Shown: positions 1 through 8,188, counted from the stretch's first letter. The stretch is DNA of 54,843 bases from VRUE01 sp036266075 (GCA_036266075.1 DATANV010000031.1:1-54843); one strand, 5' to 3'. A program made the numbers and translations. Notes: generated by a model not told the origin, from the sequence alone.

Positions 1-5
1 CCTCC

Positions 6-42
6 TGGCGACTTTGCTTCGGATAGCGAAGCAAAGTCGCCA
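6..42. repeat. Perfect 16-bp hairpin downstream of fluC
   Basis: The arms TGGCGACTTTGCTTCG (6-21) and CGAAGCAAAGTCGCCA (27-42) are perfectly complementary around a five-base loop, GATAG. It lies 7 bases past the fluC stop codon. No T-run follows on the minus strand, so it is not a standard intrinsic terminator, although a stem this strong could still end transcription or protect the mRNA end. Its core, TTCG-G-ATA-GCGAA, resembles the cores of three other long palindromes in the window (11323, 14947 and 44791). Confidence 0.8.
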
Positions 43-49
43 CCCTCGC

Positions 50-472
50 TCATTGAGCCACCTCCGGCCGCCGCTCCAGCGCGATGCCCAGGCGAACGAA
101 GCCGTAGCCCGCGACGAGCGTGGCGGCTACGTAGACGGCGGCGAGGCCGAGGTGGCCGCCGTTGACCATCTCGAACAGCTCCAGCTGCATGGTCGAGAAG
201 GTCGTCAACGTGCCGCAGAGGCCGGTCGTGGGGAAGGGGTGGGCGACGCTCTCCTCCGGGTGATCGCGCAGGCTGGCGACGAAGTAGCCGAGCAGCAGCG
301 CGCCGAGCATGTTGACGGCGAACGTGGCCCACGGCCAGCTGTCGGGGGCGTGAGGCAATGCCTCGGCGAGCCCGACGCGGGCCAGAGCGCCGATCGTCCC
401 TCCGGCGAAGATCGCCAGCAGGCGGCGGGTCGCGAAGCGCCATGAGCTCACGGCCGGCAATCGTAATTCCAT
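50..472 (-). CDS. fluC: Fluoride ion channel FluC/CrcB
   Basis: A 140-residue membrane protein of the CrcB/Fluc family, which exports fluoride as a dual-topology dimer and protects cytoplasmic enzymes such as enolase. Family marks are GGTIGALAR at residues 24-32, the pore Asn in FAVNMLGALLLGYF (N54) and TGLCGTLTTFSTM at 83-95, which holds the central-sodium and phenylalanine-box region. Four hydrophobic segments fall near 18-37, 47-67, 82-100 and 108-129, and the length is normal. It diverges from arsR. The start at 472 abuts the 473-500 palindrome, so ArsR may also control it. I see no fluoride riboswitch upstream; the 20-base gap is too short to hold one. Confidence 0.93.
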   Translation of the reverse strand: MELRLPAVSSWRFATRRLLAIFAGGTIGALARVGLAEALPHAPDSWPWATFAVNMLGALLLGYFVASLRDHPEESVAHPFPTTGLCGTLTTFSTMQLELFEMVNGGHLGLAAVYVAATLVAGYGFVRLGIALERRPEVAQ

Positions 473-500
473 AGCTTCATCGATATATATCGATGAAGCT
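473..500. promoter_or_regulatory. 28-bp perfect palindrome, likely ArsR operator
   Basis: AGCTTCATCGATAT (473-486) is followed directly by its exact reverse complement (487-500). It fills the gap between divergent fluC and arsR. ArsR/SmtB repressors bind AT-rich dyads of this kind, and the central ATATAT can serve as a -10 region in both directions. I infer that the repressor bound here controls the ars operon and possibly fluC. Confidence 0.75.
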
Positions 501-516
501 TGCTAGCCTTCCCCCC

Positions 517-897
517 GTGACTGAGCTGCCGGTGATCGACTGCTGCACGCCGCTCGCGGGCTCCTCGCTGTCGGCAGAGCGGGCGGAGGAGCTGGAGACG
601 GTGCTTAAGGCGCTCGCCGACCGGCACCGGCTGCGGATCGTCAACCTGCTGCTGCGGGCCGGCGGCGAGCCGGTCTGCGTCTGCGAGGTGCAGCCGCTGC
701 TCGGCCTCTCGCAGGGCACCGTCAGCCACCACCTCAAGCAGTTGGTCGAGGCGGGTCTCGTCAGCCGTGAGTCGCGCGGCACCTACAGCTACTTCAGCCT
801 CGTTCCCGGAGCACTCGACTCGGTGCGCGACGTCTTCTCGGCGCCGGAGCGGATCGCTGTCGGCTCGGGCGATCGCGCAGTCGCCGCCTGCTGCTGA
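517..897 (+). CDS. arsR: ArsR-family metalloregulatory repressor
   Basis: A winged-helix repressor of the ArsR/SmtB family that releases DNA when arsenite binds. From the GTG at 517 it has 126 residues. CVCE at 54-57 is the classic ArsR CxC metal site at the start of the DNA-binding region, followed by the recognition helix around LSQGTVSHHLKQL (64-76). Extra Cys pairs at 9-10 and 125-126 could add thiol ligands. The GTG at 517 is preferred over the ATG at 493 because 493 lies inside the palindrome, whereas 517 follows a TAGCCT box by 7 bases, the leaderless spacing seen elsewhere here. Three bases separate it from the aquaporin gene. Confidence 0.9.
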   Translation: MTELPVIDCCTPLAGSSLSAERAEELETVLKALADRHRLRIVNLLLRAGGEPVCVCEVQPLLGLSQGTVSHHLKQLVEAGLVSRESRGTYSYFSLVPGALDSVRDVFSAPERIAVGSGDRAVAACC

Positions 898-900
898 GCC

Positions 901-1575
901 GTGGACGGCCGCCCCGACCTTCCGCGCCGCGCCGCCGCCGAGGGGCTCGGCGCCTTCGCGCTCGTCTTCGCCGGTTGCGGCGCGATCGTCACCGACGCCG
1001 TCCACGTCGGCGTGCTCGGCGCGGTCGGCGTGGCGCTCGTCTTCGGCCTGACGATCATGGCGATGGTCTATGCGACGGGCCACCTCTCGGGCGCCCACCT
1101 GAACCCGGCGGTGACGCTCGCCTTCGCCCTGACCCGCCACTTCCCCCGCCGCGAGGCTGCCGCCTACCTGACGGCGCAGGTACTCGGCGCGATCGCCGCC
1201 GCAGCCTTGCTGCTCGCGGTCTGGCCGAGCGAGCCGGCCTCGCTCGGCGCGACGCTGCCCAGCGTCGGCGCCGGCAGCGCCCTCGTCTACGAGGCTGTCC
1301 TCACCGCTTTCCTGATGTTCGTGATCATGGCCGTGGCCACCGACACGCGGGCGGTCGGCGCCGGCGCCGCGATCGCGATCGGCGGCACCGTCGGCCTCGA
1401 TGCCCTCTTCGGCGGGCCGATCACCGGCGCCTCGATGAACCCCGCCCGCTCGATCGGCCCGGCGCTGGTTTCCGGCGAGCTGCACGACCTCTGGATCTAC
1501 GTCGTCGCCCCGATCGCCGGTGCCGCGCTCGGCGCCCTCGCCTACCAGCTCGTCCGCGGCGAGCACCCGGCCTGA
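901..1575 (+). CDS. Aquaporin/aquaglyceroporin in ars operon (AqpS-like)
   Basis: A 224-residue MIP-family channel with GTG start. The two half-helix motifs are HLNPAVT (NPA at 68-70) and SMNPARS (NPA at 180-182), and six hydrophobic segments plus the two re-entrant loops fit the family. It lies between arsR and arsC with a 3-base gap upstream and a TGATG overlap downstream. In rhizobia AqpS takes this position, and arsenite made by ArsC leaves the cell through the channel. No arsB or acr3 gene is present in the window, which supports that role here. Specificity for arsenite over water or glycerol cannot be proved from sequence. Confidence 0.9.
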   Translation: MDGRPDLPRRAAAEGLGAFALVFAGCGAIVTDAVHVGVLGAVGVALVFGLTIMAMVYATGHLSGAHLNPAVTLAFALTRHFPRREAAAYLTAQVLGAIAAAALLLAVWPSEPASLGATLPSVGAGSALVYEAVLTAFLMFVIMAVATDTRAVGAGAAIAIGGTVGLDALFGGPITGASMNPARSIGPALVSGELHDLWIYVVAPIAGAALGALAYQLVRGEHPA

Positions 1576-1970
1576 TGGCGCGGGTCCTCTTCGTCTGTCT
1601 GCACAACGCCGGGCGCTCGCAGATGAGCGAAGCGCTCTTCGCGCGCGCCGGCGGCGGGCGCCACGAGGCGCGCTCGGCGGGTACGACGCCGGGCGAGCGC
1701 GTCCACCCCGAGGTGGTCGACGCGATGGACGAGCTGGGGATCGACCTGAGCGACCGCATCCCCCGCGAGCTGAGCCGCGAGGACGCCGAGTGGGCCGACG
1801 TCGTGGTGACGATGGGCTGCGGCGACGAGTGTCCCTACATCCCCGGCAAGCGCTACCTCGACTGGGATCTTCCCGACCCGAAGGGCCGCCCGCTCGAGGA
1901 GGTTCGCGCCACCCGCGGGGAGATAGAGCGCCGCGTCGCCGCGCTGGTCGCGGAGCTCGACGCGGCCTGA
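1575..1970 (+). CDS. arsC: Arsenate reductase ArsC, LMW-phosphatase type
   Basis: 131 residues with the low-molecular-weight tyrosine phosphatase fold. The P-loop CLHNAGRS gives C8-x5-R14, and the C82/C86 pair (GCGDECP) supplies the thiols for a disulfide relay like that of thioredoxin- or mycoredoxin-coupled ArsC. The general-acid loop DLPDP lies at 98-102. It reduces arsenate to arsenite, to be released by the neighbouring aquaporin. The start overlaps the aquaporin stop by one base (TGATG), indicating translational coupling. It is the last gene of the arsR-aqp-arsC operon. Confidence 0.93.
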   Translation: MARVLFVCLHNAGRSQMSEALFARAGGGRHEARSAGTTPGERVHPEVVDAMDELGIDLSDRIPRELSREDAEWADVVVTMGCGDECPYIPGKRYLDWDLPDPKGRPLEEVRATRGEIERRVAALVAELDAA

Positions 1971-2004
1971 CGGGGCGCCCGCGCGATCTGGCAGAGTCCG
2001 CGCG

Positions 2005-2871
2005 GTGAAGCTCTGCCGGTTCGAATCGGCCGACGGCATCGCGGCGTTGGGCATTGTCGACGGCGCGGAGATCGCGGACCTCTCGGGCGCCGGGGTCGGC
2101 AGTGAGCCAGCAGCTGCGCTCGACCGGATCGGACAGGCGTCGCTGGCGAAGCTGGCGGCCGGCGCGCCCCGGGTGCCCCTAGACGAGACGCGCCTCCTGG
2201 CGCCCGCCTCGCCGCGCAAGTACCTGGCGATCGCCCTCAACTACGCCGACCACATCGCCGAGCTGGGCATGGAGGCGCCGGAGGTGCCGGTCTTCTTCAA
2301 CAAGCAGGTGAGCTGCGTTGTCGGGCCCGGCGCCGAGATCCACATGCCCAAGGTCTCGACCTTCCTCGACTACGAGGCCGAGCTGGCGCTGGTGATCGGC
2401 AGGCGCTGCCGCCACGTCCCGGTCGAGCGCGCCCACGAGGCGATCGCCGGCTACACCTGCGCCAACGACGTCAGCGTGCGCGACTGGCAGGGCCGGGCGC
2501 CGACGATGACGATCGGCAAGTCGTTCGATACCCACGGTCCGCTCGGCCCCTGGCTGGTGACCGGCGACGAGCTCGGCGACCCGCAGGATCTGCGCATCCG
2601 CTGTTACGTCAACGACGAGCTGCGCCAGGACGCGAGCACCGCCGAGATGGTCTTCGACTGCTTCGAGCAGGTCGCCCACCTCTCCGAAGCGTTCACGCTC
2701 GAGCCGGGCGACGTGATCGCCACCGGCACCCCGGCCGGCGTCGGCCTGGGCCGCAAGCCGGTGCGCGAGAACCTGCTGCACGTCGGCGACGCGGTGCGGG
2801 TCGAGATCGAGGGCGTCGGCGAGCTGGTCAACGGCGTGGTCGCGGAGCCGGAGGGCTTCCTCGCGGGCTGA
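2005..2871 (+). CDS. Fumarylacetoacetate hydrolase-family protein
   Basis: 288 residues with GTG start. The C-terminal FAH domain (about 70-285) has the metal-binding acidic cluster DYEAELALVIGR at 122-133 (E124, E126) and D155 in CANDVSVRDW. FAHD-type enzymes hydrolyse or decarboxylate 2,4-diketo acids in aromatic or sugar-acid breakdown, typically with Mg2+. The N-terminal 65 residues match the short beta-rich domain of FahA-like proteins. No aromatic pathway genes adjoin it, so the substrate is unknown. It converges with the hydrolase at 2884, 12 bases away. Confidence 0.88.
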   Translation: MKLCRFESADGIAALGIVDGAEIADLSGAGVGSEPAAALDRIGQASLAKLAAGAPRVPLDETRLLAPASPRKYLAIALNYADHIAELGMEAPEVPVFFNKQVSCVVGPGAEIHMPKVSTFLDYEAELALVIGRRCRHVPVERAHEAIAGYTCANDVSVRDWQGRAPTMTIGKSFDTHGPLGPWLVTGDELGDPQDLRIRCYVNDELRQDASTAEMVFDCFEQVAHLSEAFTLEPGDVIATGTPAGVGLGRKPVRENLLHVGDAVRVEIEGVGELVNGVVAEPEGFLAG

Positions 2872-2883
2872 CCGAGGCTGGAC

Positions 2884-3768
2884 TCAGTCCGCGGTAGCCC
2901 GCGCCAGCGCGACATCGAGCGCGGCGGCGATCCGGTCAGGGCATTCGACCTGCGGGTAGTGCGCCGCCTCGGGAATCTCGACGACCTCGACTCCAGGCCG
3001 CAGCTCGCGCAGGCCGTCGAGCACGGCGACGGTGGCCACCGGGTCCTGCATCCCCCAGGCGAGGGTGAGCGGCCCGCGCCAGTCGCGGATGGCGCCGGGC
3101 CAGCGCTCGGTGAAGCGTTCGCGCTCGGCCATGTAGTGGATCGTCAGGTGCGCGATCCGCTGGCCGCCGCCATGGGTGAGCAGCGCCCACTGGTCGGCAG
3201 CCTCCTCATGGCTGAGAGGGTGCTCTGCAGAGAAGACGCGCGAGAACTGAGCTCGGAAGGAGCGCTCGCTGGTCAGCCGCGCGAAGAGCGGCCCGAGCCG
3301 GCTGCGCAGCAGCCGCTGGCCGACGGTCGGGCTCGCTAGGTGCAGGAGCATGCTGCCGTTGAATAGCAGCGCGCCGCGAAGGTCCACCCCCAGCTCGCCG
3401 CGCAGGTCGCGCGCCATCAGCTCGGTCGCGACCGACGTTCCCATGTCGTGACCGACGAGGAAGACCGGGGGCGAGCCGGCCCGGCGCACGATCTCCTTGA
3501 CCGCATCGGCCTGCCAGCCCAGCGTGTAGACGTCGTCGCGCGGCTTTTCCGAGAGGCCGAAGCCGAGGAAGTCGAAGGCGATCGCCGGTGCCTCGGGCCG
3601 CAGCGCCAACAACCCACGCCAGTCGTAGGAGCAGGACGGAAAGCCGTGCAGGAAAACCAGCAACGGCACCCCGCCGTCGCCCTCTTGGCGGTGGACGAAC
3701 AGTCGCCGGCCGAGGACCTCTTCGGTCCGTCCCTCCCTGCGCCAGCTCTCGACCCGGCTCGTCAGCAC
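2884..3768 (-). CDS. Alpha/beta hydrolase, dehalogenase/epoxide-hydrolase type
   Basis: 294 residues, apparently starting at GTG. The oxyanion motif is HGFPSCSYDW (41-50). The nucleophile elbow GHDMGTS puts Asp at 108, not Ser, which points to the haloalkane dehalogenase/soluble epoxide hydrolase branch. A late Asp (GMQDPVA) and the His of EAAHYPQVE complete the triad. A helical cap lies about 140-215. The substrate cannot be named. It stands alone on the minus strand between two plus-strand units. The exact start is uncertain because no clear ribosome binding site is visible. Confidence 0.85.
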   Translation of the reverse strand: MLTSRVESWRREGRTEEVLGRRLFVHRQEGDGGVPLLVFLHGFPSCSYDWRGLLALRPEAPAIAFDFLGFGLSEKPRDDVYTLGWQADAVKEIVRRAGSPPVFLVGHDMGTSVATELMARDLRGELGVDLRGALLFNGSMLLHLASPTVGQRLLRSRLGPLFARLTSERSFRAQFSRVFSAEHPLSHEEAADQWALLTHGGGQRIAHLTIHYMAERERFTERWPGAIRDWRGPLTLAWGMQDPVATVAVLDGLRELRPGVEVVEIPEAAHYPQVECPDRIAAALDVALARATAD

Positions 3769-3864
3769 ACCAGGAGCGTCGCAGACACCACAGAAAGCGT
3801 GGCACCGTCTTCGATCTCACTCGCAATCCCTGAAAAATTGAAGGAATAAGGAATACTGCAGGAA

Positions 3865-4275
3865 ATGCCACCCGATGAAAGCGACATCGGCGGCGTGAGG
3901 GCCGAACTGGCCGCGACGCTCGACGCCGGGTCGGACCACGACGCCGAGGAGCTGCTCGAGCTGACGCAGGGGCTGCGCAGCGAACTGCTCGAGTTGGACG
4001 TGGACGCGGTCAGGCTGGGGGCCGAAGGCGAGGCGCCCGAGGGCGCAAAGGGCGTGGAGCTGCTGGCCTTCGGGGGGTTGGCCATCGAGTTCGTGTCCAG
4101 GTCGCCCGTACTCAGGTCGGTGGTGGAAACGACGGTGGCTTGGCTGGGACGCCAGCAGGCCAGAAGCGCAAAGCTGACCCTCGACGGTGACACGCTGGAG
4201 GTGACCGGAGTGTCCTCGGACGAGCAGAGCCGACTCGTCGAGCAGTGGATCGCTCGCCATGCCGACGACGGCTGA
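3865..4275 (+). CDS. EACC1-like effector-associated protein
   Basis: A 136-residue acidic protein. The region 30-130 matches my recollection of the effector-associated constant component 1 (EACC1) family, small proteins coded beside caspase- or protease-type effectors in actinobacterial conflict systems. The typical layout is visible: LRSELLELDVDAV (37-49), a GxAPEGAKG linker (55-63), an amphipathic or membrane-skimming helix (65-95), then the strand pair AKLTLDGDTLEVTG (102-115) and QSRLVEQWIARH (121-132). AAGGAATAAGGAA lies upstream of the ATG. It overlaps the caspase gene by 17 bases, so the two are co-translated. Its biochemical role is not established; it probably holds or couples the effector. 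Confidence 0.75.
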   Translation: MPPDESDIGGVRAELAATLDAGSDHDAEELLELTQGLRSELLELDVDAVRLGAEGEAPEGAKGVELLAFGGLAIEFVSRSPVLRSVVETTVAWLGRQQARSAKLTLDGDTLEVTGVSSDEQSRLVEQWIARHADDG

Positions 4276-6391
4276 GGGAGCGGCTGGGCGCCGGCTTGCC
4301 CTGGTGGTCGCGACGGGGTCCTATGTCGACCCGACGTTGGCAAAGCTGCGGGCACCCGGGCAGGATGCGTCGGATCTCGCCGCGGTGCTCGAGGACGCGG
4401 CGGTCGGCCAGTTCGAGGTCGAGATGGTGTTCGATGCGCCCGCGGAATCGCTGCGGCGGCGTATCGCGCAGTTCTGCACGCAGATGGGCCCAGGCGACCT
4501 CGCCCTGGTGTACCTATCCTGCCACGGGGTGCTGGACGATCGCGGTCGGCTCTACTACGCCACCGTCGACACCGACCGCGCGCTGCTGTCCGCCACCGCC
4601 GTCCCGTCTGCGTGGCTGAACGAGCAACTGGAGGACTGCCGCTCCCGGCGGCAGATCCTGGTGCTCGACTGCTGCCACAGCGGGGCGTTCGCAAAGGGCG
4701 CGAAGGGAGAGGGCAGCCTTGGGCTGCGCGAGCGCTTCGAAGGGCGAGGACGTGTAGTTCTGACCGGCTCGCGGGGAACGGAGTACTCGTTCGAGCACGG
4801 CCACGTCGTCGGCGACGGCGTGTCGTCGGTGTTCACGAGTGCGCTGGTGAAAGGGCTGCGAAGCGGCGACGCGGACCGAGACGGGGATGGCATGGTGACG
4901 GTCAGCGAGCTCTACGACTATGCCTATGAGGCGGTCCGGGAGAGGGAGTCGCGGCAGACCCCGACCCTCTGGACCTACGGCGCCGAGGGCGACCTGCTGG
5001 TCGCCCACAGCCCTCGGGGCGCGATCGTCGAGCCGGCGCCCTTGCCGGAGGACCTGCTGATGCTCCTTGAGAGCGCGCGGCCTCGGGTCCGGGAAGGCGC
5101 CGTGACCGAGCTGGCCGACCTGTTGGCGGGTCCCGACGCCGGCCGCGCGCTGACGGCTCGCGCAGAGCTCGAGCGCATCGCCGTCGAGGACGTCCCGAGC
5201 GTCGCGACCGCAGCCCGTGCGGCCCTCGATGCGGCTCAGCCCCAACCTCCACAGCCGGCCGCGCCGACTCGGGCACCCCGGCCACCGGAACCGGCCCACC
5301 AGCCCCCTCCGCCGCCACCGTCCAAGCCCGCCGCTCCGCCCGCGGCGGGCCGGCCGGGGCCGCGGGATCGTGGGCCCAGCCGTCGCGCGATTGCCATCGG
5401 GATCGCTATCGCAGCGATCGTCCCTCTCGCAGCGGCGATGGTGCTGGCGATGGGTGGTGGGGGTGACGACTCCGCCAAAGCCGGCGTGATCGCCGTCGAA
5501 GGCTCGCCGCGCGGAATCGCGGTGGACGACGACGCCGCCTGGGTAGCGCGCTACGACGACAATCAGGTGGGCAAAATCAAGCGCTCGACGAGCAGCGAAT
5601 CCCAGTCGATCTCCGTTGGGCAACACCCTGACGAGATCGCCGCGGGGGAAGGCTCGGTGTGGGTCAGCGTCGACAACGGCCGGGGCCTGGCTCGGATCGA
5701 TCCCGAAACGAACGAGGAAGTGGAGACCGCGCCCGAACAAGAAGGGTGCGTATGCCCAATTGCCCAACTCGCGATCGGCCCGGGGAAACTGTGGGTCAGC
5801 TCGGCGGAGCAGCACACCATCGGGGCATTTGACCTGGAATCCGGCGATGAAATCGGGGCGCCGTACTACCCCGGCCCGGGCTTCGAGGGCGCCTTCGCCG
5901 TGGACGGCGACGCCGTGTGGGCGATCGGAAACGATGGCCCGGTCTCGTGGGTGCGGCGGATCGACTCTCGATTCGGCCAGAAGGGCAAGCGCGTCTCCCT
6001 CGAAGCGGGCTCGCATTTCAACGGGGTCGCGTTCGGGCAGGGAAGGGTCTGGATCTCCGACTCGGGACGGAACCAGGTGGTCCCATTCGACCCGGATAGG
6101 GAGGAATTCGGCAAGGGCATCGACGTCGAACACGGCATCTCAGACGACGACATCGCGGCCGCCACCGGAGGGGTCATCGTCTGGAATGCCAGAAACGGCT
6201 GGATGACCAAAATCGACTCCGAAGAGATGAAGGTGGCGCAGGCCCGGAGGCTCAGCGACTACCCGACGAACAGCAAAATCGATATCGAATCGAGCGACCT
6301 CTCCGTCGACCAGAAGTACGCCTGGGTGACCGACCCCGCGGGCGGCGCCGTCTACAGGGTGAAGTACTGGCCAAAGCTGATCGGCTTCTAG
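4259..6391 (+). CDS. Caspase-like protease with HEAT-like linker, TM helix and beta-propeller
   Basis: 710 residues. Residues 10-250 form a caspase/C14 domain: the catalytic His is in YLSCHG (H89) and the Cys in LDCCHSG (C139). A canonical EF-hand-like loop, DRDGDGMVTVSE, lies near 205-216 and suggests calcium binding. Residues 262-326 are an alpha-helical, HEAT-like stretch. Residues 327-372 are proline-rich. The helix near 375-399 is preceded by RDRGPSRR, predicting the caspase inside the cell. Residues 405-710 carry repeated SVWVS/AWAI/RVWISD-type blades, as in Vgb/NHL-like beta-propellers, predicted outside. I infer an externally sensing, internally acting suicide or defence protease. The substrate and trigger are unknown. 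Confidence 0.85.
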   Translation: MPTTAEGAAGRRLALVVATGSYVDPTLAKLRAPGQDASDLAAVLEDAAVGQFEVEMVFDAPAESLRRRIAQFCTQMGPGDLALVYLSCHGVLDDRGRLYYATVDTDRALLSATAVPSAWLNEQLEDCRSRRQILVLDCCHSGAFAKGAKGEGSLGLRERFEGRGRVVLTGSRGTEYSFEHGHVVGDGVSSVFTSALVKGLRSGDADRDGDGMVTVSELYDYAYEAVRERESRQTPTLWTYGAEGDLLVAHSPRGAIVEPAPLPEDLLMLLESARPRVREGAVTELADLLAGPDAGRALTARAELERIAVEDVPSVATAARAALDAAQPQPPQPAAPTRAPRPPEPAHQPPPPPPSKPAAPPAAGRPGPRDRGPSRRAIAIGIAIAAIVPLAAAMVLAMGGGGDDSAKAGVIAVEGSPRGIAVDDDAAWVARYDDNQVGKIKRSTSSESQSISVGQHPDEIAAGEGSVWVSVDNGRGLARIDPETNEEVETAPEQEGCVCPIAQLAIGPGKLWVSSAEQHTIGAFDLESGDEIGAPYYPGPGFEGAFAVDGDAVWAIGNDGPVSWVRRIDSRFGQKGKRVSLEAGSHFNGVAFGQGRVWISDSGRNQVVPFDPDREEFGKGIDVEHGISDDDIAAATGGVIVWNARNGWMTKIDSEEMKVAQARRLSDYPTNSKIDIESSDLSVDQKYAWVTDPAGGAVYRVKYWPKLIGF

Positions 6392-6473
6392 CTCTGGGAG
6401 TCAGCGACTGGGACTGCTGAGACAGCGAGCCGGCGCTGGCCCAACGGGACGGGCCCAAGAAAGGCGCGGCGAA

Positions 6474-6546
6474 TGGCGAGGGTGGGAATCGAACCCACGA
6501 CACCACGATTTTCAGTCGTGTGCTCTACCAACTGAGCTACCTCGCC
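6474..6546 (-). tRNA. tRNA-Phe (GAA)
   Basis: The minus strand folds into a 73-base cloverleaf. The acceptor arms GGCGAGG and CCTCGCC pair perfectly, the D stem is GCTC/GAGC, the anticodon stem CACGA/TCGTG carries the loop CTGAAAA with anticodon GAA, and the T arm is GTGGG-TTCGATT-CCCAC. The discriminator base is A and CCA is not encoded. It lies just downstream of the caspase gene on the opposite strand. No integrase or duplicated tRNA end is visible nearby. Confidence 0.97.
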
Positions 6547-6619
6547 TCGAGGTGCGCGGGGTTGCCGCGCTGGGCGAAGGCTAGCGACCGGGGCGTCGCG
6601 GGGCTGCTTGGATTGGGGC

Positions 6620-8143
6620 GTGGTCTTGGCTCGTGCAGGCGCCGTTGTCGGGGCCGTGACCCTGGCGGTCGTCCTGCTCTCCGGTGGGACCGGGACCGAT
6701 TCGCGAACGCCGGCGGCGCTGCCAGGATTGCCGCCGCCCTTCCTCGGCGTCGCGGTCCTCGGCAGCGGTGGGCGGGCCGAGGCGATCGATGCCTACGGCG
6801 ACGTGGTCGGGCGCTGGGCGCCGGGGCCGGCGGGACAGTCGCTGATTCCGAACCCGCCGGAGCGCCAGGCGGCGGGCAGCGTCCCGGCGAATACCGGGAT
6901 CGTCGCGCGGATGCGGATCGGCCGGAGCCGTCTCCCGCTGTGGCGGGCCGACTCCGTCACCCAGCGCTACGTTCCGGGCTCCAACGTGCTCCGCACGAGG
7001 GCGCGGATCGACTCGCGGACGGTCGAAGTCGTCCGCGCCGTGGGCGCACGATCCCTCGAATGCGTCGTCGGAGCATCCACCTGCCTGGAGCCGGCGATGA
7101 AGGCAGCTGCCAGCGCCGACCGGCGCTGGCTCGCACGCGCCCGAACGCTCAATGCCGCGGCACCGCGCTGGACGCGGGCGATGTACCGACGCTCGCTGCT
7201 GGTCCTGCGCGCACTCACGGACCGACGCACCGGAGCGGTCGCCGCCGGCCCGCGAGAAGGCTGGGCATACGTCTGGCCCCGCGACGCCAGCGCTGTGGCG
7301 ATGGCGCTTGCATCCGCCGGATACGAGCCTGAGGCGCGACGGATCGTTCGCTTCCTCGAGCGGCTCGACCTCGATGCCGCCGCCCGGTTCCACGGAACCG
7401 GCGAGGCGGTCGACGGGCGCTTAGCTCAGGGTGACGCATTGGGTTGGGTCGCGGCTGCGGCGCGAGCCGCGGGAGCGACCCGTGATCGTGCCGAGCCTCC
7501 GGCTGCGGACGGCAGCTCCCCCGCAACCTCCTGGGAAGGCCTCGCCGACTACCAAGAGGGCGACTCGGGCGACTTTCTGGGGAACGCCGTCGCAGCGGCA
7601 GCCGCCGTACCGCCGGGGCCGACCCGTCAGCGGTCGGAAGTGGCAACTCGAGCTCGCTTCGGAACGCAAGCCGGGCTCACCCGCAGCGCCGACGAGCCGG
7701 ACTCCGGCCTCGACTCGGCCGCTGCTTGGGCGGTGCGTCCGTTCCCGCAGCCCGGCCTCTTCCCGCTCGTGCGCCGCACGCTCTTGACGCTGGCGGCCCA
7801 CAGCGGCCGCTTCGGCATCGTCCCTTCGAGGGGCTGGGAGGGCGGAATCGATCCGTGGACGGCGCCGACCGCGTGGAGCGCCTGGAGCCTGGCGACCCTC
7901 GCCAGGATGGAGCAGGTGCGCTCGCCGCACGCCTCGCGGCGCGACCGGCAGGCTGCGCTCCGACTGATGGCCGAGCTGCGCCGCGCGGCCACGCCGACCG
8001 GCCTCCTCCCCGAGCGCGTTGACGCCCGGACCGGAATCCCCCGCTCGACGACGCCGCTCGCCTGGTCGCACGCCTTCGCGATCCTCGCCCTGCGTCAGCT
8101 GTGGCCGGGCGCGCGCCAGCGAAATAGCTGGAAGCGGAGGTGA
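6620..8143 (+). CDS. GH15-like (glucoamylase-fold) exported protein
   Basis: About 507 residues. A hydrophobic N-terminus (AVVGAVTLAVVLLSG) suggests a signal peptide or anchor. The body looks like an (alpha/alpha)6-barrel of the glucoamylase/trehalase group: YVWPRDAS near 220, IDPWTAPTAWSAWSLATLARM near 415, and LLPERVDARTGIPRSTTPLAWSHAF near 465-490. The Glu in LPERVD aligns with the usual GH15 general base. I cannot confidently place the general acid, so activity is uncertain. The GTG at 6620 is chosen; a TTG at 6608 in frame is the alternative and neither has a strong ribosome site. It stands alone between tRNA-Phe and a coiled-coil gene. Confidence 0.7.
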   Translation: MVLARAGAVVGAVTLAVVLLSGGTGTDSRTPAALPGLPPPFLGVAVLGSGGRAEAIDAYGDVVGRWAPGPAGQSLIPNPPERQAAGSVPANTGIVARMRIGRSRLPLWRADSVTQRYVPGSNVLRTRARIDSRTVEVVRAVGARSLECVVGASTCLEPAMKAAASADRRWLARARTLNAAAPRWTRAMYRRSLLVLRALTDRRTGAVAAGPREGWAYVWPRDASAVAMALASAGYEPEARRIVRFLERLDLDAAARFHGTGEAVDGRLAQGDALGWVAAAARAAGATRDRAEPPAADGSSPATSWEGLADYQEGDSGDFLGNAVAAAAAVPPGPTRQRSEVATRARFGTQAGLTRSADEPDSGLDSAAAWAVRPFPQPGLFPLVRRTLLTLAAHSGRFGIVPSRGWEGGIDPWTAPTAWSAWSLATLARMEQVRSPHASRRDRQAALRLMAELRRAATPTGLLPERVDARTGIPRSTTPLAWSHAFAILALRQLWPGARQRNSWKRR

Positions 8144-8188
8144 AGCCGGCGGGCGCTGGGCAGCGACGCCCCGCGAGGCGCAGCAGAG

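Noticed and set aside
6474..6546. tRNA-Phe as attachment site of an element carrying the caspase module
   Set aside because: No integrase, no second copy of the tRNA 3' end and no clear composition break are visible in the window.
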